Shown in pieces: positions 50,587 through 59,588 of a stretch of DNA of 64,000 nucleotides. The position numbers were made by a program, and so were the translations under genes. This stretch comes from UBA4479 sp963974935 (GTDB taxonomy: Bacteria > Pseudomonadota > Alphaproteobacteria > Rhodospirillales > Casp-alpha2). The stretch covers positions 62,001 to 126,000 of the forward strand of contig CAXBEV010000005.1 of assembly GCA_963974935.1 (NCBI GenBank). Direction: 5' to 3'. How positions within the stretch are numbered: the stretch's first letter is position 1; each line of letters starts with the position of its first letter. Under the pieces are notes generated by a model that was given only the letters and a program-made list of their open reading frames with translations, ran no database searches and was not told the origin of the DNA.

Positions 50587-51846
50587 CTATGATGCGTCGA
50601 TGACGTGATTGAGGGCGATGTCGAAGATATCGAAGTTGCGCAGCCGCGTGCTGGTGGGCGGTGCTTGCACCGGGACGGTGACGATCAGCGGCACGGTTTG
50701 TTCCGACACCCCGCCGTGCGAGCGCAGCGGCTCGGTTAATTGCGAAAGGTCGTGCCTGTCGGCAGAGGTGCCCAGCACCTTATGACGGGTCGAGACGATG
50801 ATCAGATCTCCGAGCCGGTCTTCGGGCAGGCCGAAGTGCGCACAGCCGGTCGCGCGATCATAAACGGCTTCAATGCCGTCGATGGCGCTAAGCTTCGCAG
50901 CGACGTCGGCGGCATCAACGCCGCTCGGTAAATACGCCGTTGCAAACGAGCCGAGTGCGCCGTGGTGCACGACATACGGGTCGGTGATCGGTAGAATGAC
51001 GCGGGCTTGGTCGACGCCCAGCATGTTGTCTAGAACTTCTTGCAGATAAATCACGTCGGGCTGGCCGTCGTCGCCGAATTTGGCGTTCATGCCGTGGTCG
51101 GCGGTCAACGCCAAGGTCGCACCGGCGGCGGCAAGTTCGGCGAAATAACCGTCCATCATGGCGTAAAACGCGTTTGCCACCGGGGTGCCGGGGGCGTGCT
51201 TGTGTTGAATGTAATCGGTGGTCGACAGGTACATGATGTCGGGGCGCATTGATGCCATCAGTTTGACCCCCGCGGCAAAAATAAATTCGCTGAGTTCCGC
51301 GGAGTACACCGATGGAATGTCGCGCCCGACCATAGCTTGCGCGTTGTCGATACCGTTTTCTGTCATCGTTGTCTTATCCGCTTTTTCAGACGAAAAACAC
51401 ATCGCACGCCCGGCATCGAAGCTGAGGCCGTGGCCTAACAGACGGCGCAATTTGTCCTTGGCGGTAACGATGGCGATCTTCGCGCCAGCGTCATAGAACG
51501 CTTTAAAGATGGTCTCGGCACGCAGAAACTTGGGGTCGTTCATCATCACTTCGTCGCCGCTGTCGGGGTCCAGAAAGAAGTTCCCCGAAATTCCATGCAC
51601 GGCGGGCGGTTGGCCGGTAACGATGGACAGGTTATTTGGGTTGGTGAAGCTGGGCACGACGCAATCGGCGCGAAGATCAGCGCCGCCTTTGGCCAGGGCA
51701 TCAGCCAAATAGGGCATGTGCCCTCCGGCAATTGCTTGTTCGATATAAGCTGGCTCTGAGCCGTCGATGCAGACGATGACCAGGGGCGCCTTCGGCCAAG
51801 CGTAGGTGCGGGCGTTGATAGTGACGGATTTGTGCATGGTATTCAT
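50587..51846 (-). CDS. phnA: Phosphonoacetate hydrolase
   Basis: A 419-residue alkaline-phosphatase-superfamily enzyme that cleaves phosphonoacetate to acetate and phosphate. The two-zinc site appears as Asp in VIVCIDGSEPAY, the nucleophile Thr in SFTNPNNLSIVTG, Asp/His in STTDYIQHKH, Asp-His in LTADHGMN and a distal His in RSHGGVSEQ. The start at MNTMHKSVTI has AAGGGA. It begins ten bases after phnW, so the two are an operon for 2-aminoethylphosphonate use. The linking dehydrogenase phnY is not beside them. Confidence 0.93.
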   Translation of the reverse strand: MNTMHKSVTINARTYAWPKAPLVIVCIDGSEPAYIEQAIAGGHMPYLADALAKGGADLRADCVVPSFTNPNNLSIVTGQPPAVHGISGNFFLDPDSGDEVMMNDPKFLRAETIFKAFYDAGAKIAIVTAKDKLRRLLGHGLSFDAGRAMCFSSEKADKTTMTENGIDNAQAMVGRDIPSVYSAELSEFIFAAGVKLMASMRPDIMYLSTTDYIQHKHAPGTPVANAFYAMMDGYFAELAAAGATLALTADHGMNAKFGDDGQPDVIYLQEVLDNMLGVDQARVILPITDPYVVHHGALGSFATAYLPSGVDAADVAAKLSAIDGIEAVYDRATGCAHFGLPEDRLGDLIIVSTRHKVLGTSADRHDLSQLTEPLRSHGGVSEQTVPLIVTVPVQAPPTSTRLRNFDIFDIALNHVIDAS

Positions 51847-51856
51847 ATTTGTTCCC

Positions 51857-52990
51857 TTACGCTGCAGCCGGGCGACCGTCGGCGACGCCCATCTTGCCCA
51901 GCACATCTTTGATGGCGTCCAGCGCACCATTGATTTCCGGCACGCCCAGCGCACCGATGCAGCCGATCCGAAACGACGGCGCGACCGTCAGTTTTCCTGG
52001 GTAAATCACGTAACCACGATCTTTTAGGTGGTCGTAAAACACCTCGAAGATGAACGCAGGGTCTTGCGGCATTTTAAACGTGATGATGATCGGCGCCTGC
52101 AGGGTATCGGGCAGCAAGGTTTCGAACCCAAGGGCGCGCATACCGGCGACCAAGGTGCGGCAGTTCTCGCTATAGCGTGCATAGCGACCCTCAAGGCCGC
52201 CGTCCGCAAAGTATTGGTCCATCGCCGCAGCAAAGGCGGCGATCACGTGCGTCGGCGGGGTGAAGCGCCACTGTCCGTTGCTGTCCATGGCTTTGCACTG
52301 GTCGTACAAATCCAGGCTGAGCGCGTGCGCGTTGCCTTTGCAGCCGTCGAGCACGGATTTCCGGATCAGCGCAAAGCCCATGCCCGGCACACCTTCCAGA
52401 CATTTGTTGGAGGACGCCATCACGGCGTCGAAATGAATGCTGTGTGCATCCAAAGCGATGGCGCCAAATGCGCTCATGGCATCAATGATCAGGCTGCGGT
52501 TGGCCTCCGCGACGACGTCGGCAATCGCAGCGATAGGGTTGAGGATGCCCGACGTGGTCTCGCAATGTACCGCCAGCACATGGGTGATCGACGGATCGTC
52601 GACCAGCAATTTGGCGATGTGCGCAGGGTCGGGTGGGGTGTCTTCGGAGGTCTCGTAGGTGACATATGCGCGCCCGGCGTAATCAAGAATCTTGCCCATC
52701 CGTGTGCCGTAGGCGCCGTTGATCAAGATCAGCGCTTTGCCATCTTTCGGGATCAATGTGCCCAACGTCGCTTCGACCGCAAATGTGCCGCTGCCTTGCA
52801 CCGGGACACAAACATGCGTGTCTTCGGCGTGCGCGATCTTGAGCAGGTTTTGCCGGACCTGTCGATTGGTCTCGATAAACGCGGCGTCGCGTGAACCCCA
52901 GTCGTGCAGCATCGCTTGTTTGGTGGCCATGGACGTGGTCAGCGGGCCGGGGGTGAGTAGCCAGGGATCTTGTGGTTGTTCGGTCATCAC
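51857..52990 (-). CDS. phnW: 2-aminoethylphosphonate:pyruvate aminotransferase
   Basis: A 377-residue class V PLP aminotransferase converting 2-aminoethylphosphonate and pyruvate to phosphonoacetaldehyde and alanine. Motifs are LLTPGPLTTSMATKQAMLHD, VQGSGTFAVEATLGT, IDAMSAFGAIALD and the PLP lysine in ASSNKCLEGVPGMG. It leads the phnW-phnA operon. No Pho box was identified by eye upstream, so regulation by phosphate is not shown. Confidence 0.95.
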   Translation of the reverse strand: MMTEQPQDPWLLTPGPLTTSMATKQAMLHDWGSRDAAFIETNRQVRQNLLKIAHAEDTHVCVPVQGSGTFAVEATLGTLIPKDGKALILINGAYGTRMGKILDYAGRAYVTYETSEDTPPDPAHIAKLLVDDPSITHVLAVHCETTSGILNPIAAIADVVAEANRSLIIDAMSAFGAIALDAHSIHFDAVMASSNKCLEGVPGMGFALIRKSVLDGCKGNAHALSLDLYDQCKAMDSNGQWRFTPPTHVIAAFAAAMDQYFADGGLEGRYARYSENCRTLVAGMRALGFETLLPDTLQAPIIITFKMPQDPAFIFEVFYDHLKDRGYVIYPGKLTVAPSFRIGCIGALGVPEINGALDAIKDVLGKMGVADGRPAAA

Positions 52991-53365
52991 GTGCTCCGTC
53001 GCCGGGGGGCATTAAATGTTATCAGTCAATGTCGCTCAAAATTCACAATAGAGGTCCGATGCTTTTGTGACATGTTTGACGCAAATGTCGGCACAAGTAT
53101 AGACATTGAGGCGATATCAAGGTTCTGCCTTGATGATGCTCGGAGGCTTGAGCACTGTTTTAGCATACCGGACGTGTTTGGGTATGATGCGTTCTTGAGC
53201 CTTATCTTAGAGATCGTTAATACGCCGGGCTCGGTATCGGTCAACGATCTGCATCGGCGTCTCGTTGTTGATCGATTCAGGCAATTCTTACGTCAAAGAA
53301 TAAGATGCCGCCTCCGCCGTGAATGCTAAAAAGCCCCCATGTGATCGCCAGCCGCCCGTCCGTGT
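52991..53365. other. Intergenic region upstream of phnW
   Basis: An AT-richer gap with no certain gene. An 85-codon plus-strand frame from ATG 53072 to 53329 reads like a small regulator fragment (see separate entry). The phnW promoter must lie in the left part. Confidence 0.5.
53072..53329 (+). CDS. Possible small or truncated regulator-like ORF
   Basis: The frame starts MFDANVGTSIDIEAISRFCL, and its middle (DARRLEHCFSIPDVFGYDAF, LSLILEIVNTPGSVSVNDLH) has the rhythm of alphaproteobacterial MarR-like N-terminal regions, but it stops where the DNA-binding helices should come. No clear ribosome site precedes it. It could be a decayed gene or a chance frame. Confidence 0.3.
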   Translation: MFDANVGTSIDIEAISRFCLDDARRLEHCFSIPDVFGYDAFLSLILEIVNTPGSVSVNDLHRRLVVDRFRQFLRQRIRCRLRREC

Positions 53366-54082
53366 TTACTCGGGTTCGGCGACGATCATTTCGCCGTGTT
53401 TTGTGCATGTGGCGCTGGCCAAGTCGACGAACACATGCGCGATGCTTTCGGGCGTTTTTACCGTTTCCACATCTTCGCCGGGCATGGCGGCAGCGCGCAT
53501 GCCGGTCCGCGTCGGGCCAGGGTTGACCAAGTTGACGCGGATGTTGGTTTTCTCGGTCTCTTCTGCATAAATCCGCGCCATCATTTCCAAGCCGGCTTTG
53601 GAGATCGCATAGGCACCCCAAAATGCGCGCGGCTGATGGCCGACGGCGGACGTTACGTAAATCGCGCGTCCGCTGTCGGATGCGCGCAGCAATGGATCAA
53701 ACGAGCGGGTCATTCGCCAACACGCGGTCAAATTGACGTTCATCACCCGGTCCCAGACCTTCGGGCCGAGTTGGTGCAGCGGCATCAGCGTGCCGAGCGT
53801 GCCGTGGTTGGCAACGAACGCGTCGAGGCGACCAAAGCGCTCAAACAACGCCGCGCCGATCTGATCAATGGCATCGTAGTCGGTGACGTCGAGTGGGATA
53901 AGGGTCGATTCAATGCCGGTCTCGGCACGGATTTCATCGTCCAGTTCTTCGAGCGCAGCGGTGGTGCGTGCCGTCAAAATGGGGTGCGCACCCTCGGCGG
54001 CGAAGCGTTTCGCCATCGCCCGGCCAATGCCGCGTGACGCTCCGGTGATCAGTGTGATCCGGTCTTCAAGTCTTTTACTCAT
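53366..54082 (-). CDS. Short-chain dehydrogenase/reductase
   Basis: A 238-residue classical SDR with cofactor motif TGASRGIGRAMAKRF, structural NHGT (ANHGTLGT), and the catalytic Ser and Tyr-x3-Lys in VTSAVGHQPRAFWGAYAISK. An SDR gene follows purF in many alphaproteobacteria, as here with a 12-base gap, but its substrate is not known. An NADP preference is suggested by Arg in LTARTTAAL. Confidence 0.92.
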   Translation of the reverse strand: MSKRLEDRITLITGASRGIGRAMAKRFAAEGAHPILTARTTAALEELDDEIRAETGIESTLIPLDVTDYDAIDQIGAALFERFGRLDAFVANHGTLGTLMPLHQLGPKVWDRVMNVNLTACWRMTRSFDPLLRASDSGRAIYVTSAVGHQPRAFWGAYAISKAGLEMMARIYAEETEKTNIRVNLVNPGPTRTGMRAAAMPGEDVETVKTPESIAHVFVDLASATCTKHGEMIVAEPE

Positions 54083-54094
54083 GGAGAACTCCGA

Positions 54095-55555
54095 TTAGTC
54101 GCGTTCGGTCAGCAGCGACAATTGTTTGGGCATGCCGCCACCGTCTCGGTCGATGAGACGGATCGGGTAATCGCCGGTGAAACACGCGTCGCAGTATTGC
54201 GGCTGTTCGGTGTTGCGACGCTCTTCACCAACGGCGCGATAAAGCCCGTCGAGCGAGATGAACGCCAAAGAGTCGACGCCGATGATTTCGGCCATGCGGG
54301 GCAGATCATTCTGCGCCGCCATCAGTTGATCGCGCTCCGGCGTGTCGATGCCGTAAAAGCAGGAATGTGTGGTCGGTGGGGAAGAAATCCGCATATGCAC
54401 TTCGGTGGCACCGGCGGCACGGACCATTTCAACGATTTTGATACATGTCGTTCCGCGCACGATGGAGTCGTCAACCAGCACCACACGCTTGCCTTTAAGC
54501 ATGCCGAGGTTCGCATTGTGCTTTAGGCGGACGCCCAAATTTCGGATTTGCGCCGTGGGCTCGATGAACGTGCGCCCAACGTAATGATTTCGGATGATCC
54601 CAAGCTCGAACGGGATGCCGCTTTCCTGACTGTAGCCAATCGCCGCCGGTACGCCACTGTCCGGCACCGGTACGATCACGTCGGCGTCAACATGACTTTC
54701 TTGTGCGAGCACGCGACCGATCGCTTTGCGCACCGCATAAACGTGCTTACCTTCGATGTTGCTGTCGGGGCGCGCGAAGTAGATGTATTCGAAAATGCAA
54801 AATTTGCGAGGTACCTTGGTGAACGGCTTCAAAGAGTGCAGGCCGTTTTCGTCAACGATGACGATCTCGCCCGGATCCACGTCGCGCACGAACTTGGCGC
54901 CTATAATATCCAGCGCGCAGGTTTCCGATGTCATGATGTACGCATCGCCCAAACGGCCGATCACGAGCGGGCGCACACCGCTGGGGTCGCGGGCGCCGAT
55001 GAGTTTCTTTTGCGTCAGCGCAACCAATGAATACGCGCCTTCAAGCTGCGTCAGCGCATCGGTCAGGCGGTCGACGACCGGGCCGAATTCGCTGCGCGCG
55101 ATCAAGTGGATGATGGTCTCGGTATCGCTGGTGGATTGAAAGATGCTGCCGCGCTCGATTAGGCTGCGGCGGATCGCATAGGAATTGGTGAGGTTGCCGT
55201 TGTGCGCGACGGCCAGGCCGCCGAACCGGAATTCCGAGAACAGCGGTTGCACATTGCGCAACGCGGTGTCGCCACTGGTCGAGTAGCGTACGTGGCCGAT
55301 GGCCGATTTACCCGGTAACTGCTTGATGACTTCTTCGGACGAGAAGTTGTCGCCGACAAGGCCGAGTGCCCGGTGGCTGTGGAACTGTTCGCCGTCATAC
55401 GAAACGATGCCGACCGATTCCTGCCCGCGGTGCTGCAGTGCGTGCAGACCAAGTGCGGTATGGGCTGCGGCATCAATGTGCCCGTAGGTGCCGTACAATC
55501 CACATTCTTCATGCGGATGGTCGTCATCCAGAAAATCAACGGCAGCGTCAGTCAT
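54095..55555 (-). CDS. purF: Amidophosphoribosyltransferase
   Basis: A 486-residue enzyme for the first committed step of purine synthesis. After a 17-residue propeptide (ends DDDHPHEE) the N-terminal nucleophile Cys18 begins the glutaminase domain (CGLYGTYGHID). The phosphoribosyltransferase domain carries the PRPP loop VVLVDDSIVRGTT. Iron-sulfur cysteines characteristic of the Bacillus-type subgroup appear to include the CDACFTGDYP segment. It is upstream of the SDR gene and downstream of cvpA, as is typical in proteobacteria. Confidence 0.97.
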   Translation of the reverse strand: MTDAAVDFLDDDHPHEECGLYGTYGHIDAAAHTALGLHALQHRGQESVGIVSYDGEQFHSHRALGLVGDNFSSEEVIKQLPGKSAIGHVRYSTSGDTALRNVQPLFSEFRFGGLAVAHNGNLTNSYAIRRSLIERGSIFQSTSDTETIIHLIARSEFGPVVDRLTDALTQLEGAYSLVALTQKKLIGARDPSGVRPLVIGRLGDAYIMTSETCALDIIGAKFVRDVDPGEIVIVDENGLHSLKPFTKVPRKFCIFEYIYFARPDSNIEGKHVYAVRKAIGRVLAQESHVDADVIVPVPDSGVPAAIGYSQESGIPFELGIIRNHYVGRTFIEPTAQIRNLGVRLKHNANLGMLKGKRVVLVDDSIVRGTTCIKIVEMVRAAGATEVHMRISSPPTTHSCFYGIDTPERDQLMAAQNDLPRMAEIIGVDSLAFISLDGLYRAVGEERRNTEQPQYCDACFTGDYPIRLIDRDGGGMPKQLSLLTERD

Positions 55556-55580
55556 AGCGGCATCCTAGTACTTTTGTCCC

Positions 55581-56267
55581 TTAATTGGAACTGGGATTGG
55601 AGCTTGTATCTGCACCGGTACCGTCAATAAGGCGTTCCATGCCCTTTCGGGTGCCGGCGTCGTATCCTTCGGTCTTCGGTGCGTCCGGCTGTTTCGGCGC
55701 CGGGGAATTCAGTCGTTGTAAATCGATGCCACTGGGCCCGCTATCATCGCCGGTAATCGAACGCGCGCTGATATGGTCCGGCACGAGTGCCTTAAGTAAG
55801 GCGGCGCCCGGTTTTATCAACTGTATTGTACGTGCTGATTGCACCATCTGTGGCTGCTCAGCTGGTGGCATAATTAACTCCAGGCCGATGTAGGCGACGC
55901 ATACCAAAACAGCACCCCGTGCCAATCCGAACAAAAAGCCCAGTGAGCGGTCGAGCACGTTCAGCGCACTCGATTGCACCTGTTTGGCCACCGCGCGGGT
56001 GAGCAGCGACAAAAACACCAAGGTGACAATGAAGATCACGATGCCCGCGGTTAGGTCCGCGGCGATTTCCAACGGGATATATTTTCGGGCAAACGGTTTG
56101 GCATAAGGAAAACCGTAGAACGTTGCGAAAATGGCGCCGACCCATCCGCCGACCGAGAGCACTTCGTGCACAAAGCCGCGCGCATAGGCGAGAACGGCTG
56201 AAATCAAAAGGACTGCCAGCACCCCGATATCGACCACATTGACCGGAAAATCTGAGAGTGAGTCCAT
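55581..56267 (-). CDS. cvpA: CvpA-family membrane protein
   Basis: A 228-residue protein with four membrane helices in the first 160 residues (VVDIGVLAVLLISAVLAYAR, FVHEVLSVGGWVGAIFATFY) and a polar C-terminal tail unique to this group. CvpA proteins, first linked to colicin V production, sit next to purF and are needed for envelope integrity. Spacing of about 25 bases to purF supports one transcript with radA, cvpA, purF and the SDR gene. Confidence 0.93.
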   Translation of the reverse strand: MDSLSDFPVNVVDIGVLAVLLISAVLAYARGFVHEVLSVGGWVGAIFATFYGFPYAKPFARKYIPLEIAADLTAGIVIFIVTLVFLSLLTRAVAKQVQSSALNVLDRSLGFLFGLARGAVLVCVAYIGLELIMPPAEQPQMVQSARTIQLIKPGAALLKALVPDHISARSITGDDSGPSGIDLQRLNSPAPKQPDAPKTEGYDAGTRKGMERLIDGTGADTSSNPSSN

Positions 56268-56277
56268 GCGCCGATCC

Positions 56278-57681
56278 TCAGCCTAAGGCCTGCTTTTGGC
56301 GCGGCTTGGGCAGCACGGCCTGGGCAAGGTCACGAATGTGGGCGATCTCGACGATGTCGAGGCCAGTCGCGCCAACAGCCGACTTGCTGCCCGATTTCGA
56401 ACTTCGGATGCGTGGGATGATGGCGCGGGTGAATCCCAACTTAGCGGCCTCCTTCAGACGGGCGTCGATCCGCGATACGGGGCGGATTTCCCCGGAAAGC
56501 CCGATCTCGCCGAACACCACGGTGGTGCCATGAATGGCCTCACCGCTTTCTGACGACAACAGTGCGGCGGCAACCGCAAGATCGGCGGCGGGCTCAGAAA
56601 TCTTCAGTCCGCCTGCGACGTTGAGATATACGTCTAAAGGGCTGAGTGCAAGGTCGGCGCGGGCATCCAATACGGCCATCACCATGGCCAAGCGGTTGGT
56701 ATCCCAGCCGATCACGGCGCGCCGCGGCGTGGCCAGTGCGCTCGGGGCCACAAGGGCTTGAATTTCAACCAAAACCGGCCGCGACCCCTCGATGCCGGCA
56801 AACACTGCCGCGCCCGAAACATCGCCTTCGCGGTCGGCCAGGAACAACTCTGATGGGTTCGAGACCTCGACCAAGCCGGCATCCGACATTTCAAACACGC
56901 CGATTTCGTCAGCGGGGCCGAAGCGGTTTTTGACGGCGCGCAAGATGCGGAACTGGTGTGAGCGCTCGCCCTCGAAATGCAGCACGGTGTCGACCATATG
57001 CTCAAGTACACGAGGGCCGGCGATGGTGCCTTCTTTGGTGACATGGCCGACCAGCAGCAGCGCAAAACCGCGCCGCTTCGCGAGCCGGATCAATTCTTGC
57101 GCTGATGCCCGCACCTGCGACACGGTGCCGGGTGCACTTTCCAGGTTGTCCAAATACATGGTCTGAATGGAATCGATCACCACCACATCAATGTGATCTG
57201 GGGTATCCAGCGTTGACACGATATCGCGGACGTTGGTGGCGGTCGCCAATGCGACCGGCGCCTTATCGAGGTCGAGCCTGCGTGCGCGCAGCCGCAATTG
57301 GGCAATTGCTTCTTCGCCGGAGATGTAGACCGTCTTGCTGCTTTCAGCGAGCTTGGCGGTCGCTTGCATTAACAGCGTAGATTTCCCGATCCCGGGTTCG
57401 CCCCCGATCAGCACCGCCGAGCCGGGGACAAGACCACCCCCGGTGACACGGTCGAATTCTTCGATCCCAGACACCCGGCGCGGCGGATCTTTTTCCGAGC
57501 CTTCCAGGCCGACGAAATTGATTTTTTTGCCGCGTTTGCCGCCAAGTCCTTTAGGCGCGCTTTCAGGCGCGGCCTCTTCGGTAAGGCTGTTCCATGCACC
57601 GCAGGAGTCGCAGCGACCCATCCATTTGGAATGAGTGGCACCGCATTCCTGGCAGACGTAAGTGGATTTCGCCTTGGCCAA
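56278..57681 (-). CDS. radA: DNA repair protein RadA
   Basis: A 467-residue RecA-related branch-migration protein. It has the N-terminal zinc finger CQECGATHSKWMGRCDSCGAW, the Walker A in GGEPGIGKSTLLMQ, the RadA-specific KNRFG motif and a C-terminal Lon-like domain. I propose a TTG start (LAKAKS read as Met-Ala-Lys) because GAGGA is six bases upstream and the zinc finger begins a few residues later, as in relatives. The longer frame from 57732 adds 17 atypical residues. Confidence 0.94.
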   Translation of the reverse strand: MAKAKSTYVCQECGATHSKWMGRCDSCGAWNSLTEEAAPESAPKGLGGKRGKKINFVGLEGSEKDPPRRVSGIEEFDRVTGGGLVPGSAVLIGGEPGIGKSTLLMQATAKLAESSKTVYISGEEAIAQLRLRARRLDLDKAPVALATATNVRDIVSTLDTPDHIDVVVIDSIQTMYLDNLESAPGTVSQVRASAQELIRLAKRRGFALLLVGHVTKEGTIAGPRVLEHMVDTVLHFEGERSHQFRILRAVKNRFGPADEIGVFEMSDAGLVEVSNPSELFLADREGDVSGAAVFAGIEGSRPVLVEIQALVAPSALATPRRAVIGWDTNRLAMVMAVLDARADLALSPLDVYLNVAGGLKISEPAADLAVAAALLSSESGEAIHGTTVVFGEIGLSGEIRPVSRIDARLKEAAKLGFTRAIIPRIRSSKSGSKSAVGATGLDIVEIAHIRDLAQAVLPKPRQKQALG

Positions 57682-57798
57682 GCCGGATCCTCGCTGAATT
57701 GCGGAAGACGAAGGCTTACGCCATCCGCCCATTCATCGCAAGCCGTCATGATTTCTGCCGGTTTTCGGGCAGCGCACCGGGCGGTATCAGCGAATCGG

Positions 57799-57885
57799 GA
57801 CCCATCCTTCGAGACGCGCTCGCTCCTCAGGATGAGGGGATATCCTCATCCTGAGGAGGCCGCAGGCCGTCTCGAAGGATGGGTC
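57799..57885. repeat. Dispersed palindromic repeat, copy B
   Basis: Outer 18-base arms GACCCATCCTTCGAGACG and their exact complement surround inner 15-base arms CTCCTCAGGATGAGG and their exact complement. It is the same element as the one at 47139-47228 but less decayed. It lies in the 346-base gap between radA and mlaF, which has no gene. Confidence 0.93.
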
Positions 57886-57909
57886 GCTGGTAACGGGATC
57901 TCGTCCCTT

Positions 57910-58016
57910 AAAAAAACCGCGACTTCCCGGGCGCAGTAGCGACCGGGATCTTTGAGCTCAGCGTGCGTCATTTCAAGATCCCGGATATGGCCTGCGGCCA
58001 TTCCGGGAAGTCGCGG
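57910..58016 (-). terminator. Large hairpin with T-run ending the alr-mlaE-mlaF transcript
   Basis: Outer arms CCGCGACTTCCCGG/CCGGGAAGTCGCGG and inner CCGGGATCTT/AAGATCCCGG form a long structured stem. On the minus strand seven T residues follow. It starts 11 bases after the mlaF stop. It may be another repeat element co-opted as a terminator. Confidence 0.75.
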
Positions 58017-58027
58017 GGGGAGGGACC

Positions 58028-58813
58028 CTAACGCCGCACAGCCATCTTGATCGGACCATCGGCGCGGCCGTGGATGAATTGCTGGATGTAGGGATTATCG
58101 GTGTGGTCGATGGCGTCGGTTGAGCCGGCCCAAATGATGCGGCCATCGTACAGCATGGCAATGCGGTCACCGATCTTGCGGGCGGATGTCATATCGTGGG
58201 TGATGGTGACGGCGGTGGCGCCGACCTCTTGATTAACGTGAACGATGAGGTTGTTGATGACATCGGCCATGATCGGATCAAGACCGGTGGTAGGTTCGTC
58301 AAAAAAGATGATTTCTGGATTTGCGGCGATGGCGCGGGCCAGGCCGACGCGCTTTTGCATGCCACCCGAAAGCTCGGCGGGCGACAGATCGAGCACATCG
58401 GGCGCAAGCCCCACCAAGCGAAGTTTCTCGGCGGCAATGTCGCGGGCGTCGGTGCGCGAGCACATATTACGCGCCAATAAGCCAAACGCGACGTTTTCCC
58501 AAATTGGTAGAGAGTCGAATAGGGCCGCTGCCTGAAACAGCATGCCGACTTGGCGGTTGATGTCTTCGCGTGCCCCGCTCGACATCTGCGTAACGTCTTG
58601 GCCGTCGATATAGATCGCGCCGCTGTCGGGCTTGAGCAGGCCGAGCATGCACTTGATGGTGACAGATTTTCCGGTACCCGAGCCGCCGATAATGACGACA
58701 CTCTCACCTTTACCTATTTCCAGGTCGACGTGATCCAACACGACCTTGCGCCCACCCGCAAAGGTTTTGCGGACGCCGGATAGGGTGATCTTTGCGGCGT
58801 TATCCTGCGACAT
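58028..58813 (-). CDS. mlaF: ABC transporter ATPase, MlaF type
   Basis: A 261-residue ABC ATPase with Walker A GGSGTGKS, signature LSGGMQKRVGLARA and Walker B IIFFDEPTTGLDP, close to MlaF/Ttg2A, which powers phospholipid transport between the membranes to keep outer-membrane asymmetry. It overlaps mlaE by 14 bases. No mlaD, mlaC or mlaB follows here, so the substrate-binding partners must be encoded elsewhere. Confidence 0.92.
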   Translation of the reverse strand: MSQDNAAKITLSGVRKTFAGGRKVVLDHVDLEIGKGESVVIIGGSGTGKSVTIKCMLGLLKPDSGAIYIDGQDVTQMSSGAREDINRQVGMLFQAAALFDSLPIWENVAFGLLARNMCSRTDARDIAAEKLRLVGLAPDVLDLSPAELSGGMQKRVGLARAIAANPEIIFFDEPTTGLDPIMADVINNLIVHVNQEVGATAVTITHDMTSARKIGDRIAMLYDGRIIWAGSTDAIDHTDNPYIQQFIHGRADGPIKMAVRR

Positions 58814-59588
58814 CTTTGCTGAAGAACAGAAGGGTTAGGATGTAGTTGAAGCACAAGATCAGGATTGAGGCCGAAACCACGGCGTTGGTGGTCGCCTTAC
58901 CCACGCCCTGCGCACCGCCGCCGGAGTGATAGCCGTGATAGCAGCCCATCAAGGTGGTCAGGAAGCCGAACACGGCGGCTTTAACAAGGCCGGAAATGAC
59001 GTCCATGGGCTGTAGGAATTCCCACGTGTTTTGTAGATAATTGGACGGGTTGAACCCGAGCTTATACACCGACACCAAATAGCCGCCGAACACGCCGATG
59101 ATGTCGGCGACAAAGATTACCAACGGCAACATCACCGTGCCCGCGATCAGACGCGGGGCGACTAAGTATTTCATTGGGTTGGTCGATAAGGTGGTCAGCG
59201 CGTCGACTTGTTCGGTAACCCGCATGGTACCGATTTCTGCGGCCATCGCAGCGCCGATGCGCCCTGCCACCATCAAGCCACCAAGCACCGGCCCAAGTTC
59301 GCGGGTGATTGAAAGCACAACGACGTTGGCAATCGCGCCTTCGGCAGAGAATCTTGCAAAACCGGTATAGCTTTGCAGCGCCAACACCATGCCGGCAAAG
59401 ATCGCCGTCAGGCCGACCACAGGCAGGGTGAAAAAACCGATCTCGATCACTTGGCGCAGCAGTTGGCGTCCGTAGAACGGCGGGCGAAAACAATGCGAGA
59501 CGCCCAGCGCCGTAAACGCGGCGAGCCGACCTGCGGTCGCAAGAAACGCGATAAACGCGCGACCGATTGGACGCAGGGGATTCATCAT
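58800..59588 (-). CDS. mlaE: ABC transporter permease, MlaE type
   Basis: A 262-residue permease of the MlaE/Ttg2B family with five to six membrane helices and motifs LPVVGLTAIFAGMVLALQSY, ITRELGPVLGGLMVAGRIGA, AAEIGTMRVTEQVDAL and GCYHGYHSGGGAQGVGKATT. It works with MlaF. Its ATG overlaps the alr stop by four bases, which ties phospholipid transport genes to the dnaB-alr operon. Confidence 0.93.
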   Translation of the reverse strand: MMNPLRPIGRAFIAFLATAGRLAAFTALGVSHCFRPPFYGRQLLRQVIEIGFFTLPVVGLTAIFAGMVLALQSYTGFARFSAEGAIANVVVLSITRELGPVLGGLMVAGRIGAAMAAEIGTMRVTEQVDALTTLSTNPMKYLVAPRLIAGTVMLPLVIFVADIIGVFGGYLVSVYKLGFNPSNYLQNTWEFLQPMDVISGLVKAAVFGFLTTLMGCYHGYHSGGGAQGVGKATTNAVVSASILILCFNYILTLLFFSKDVAG

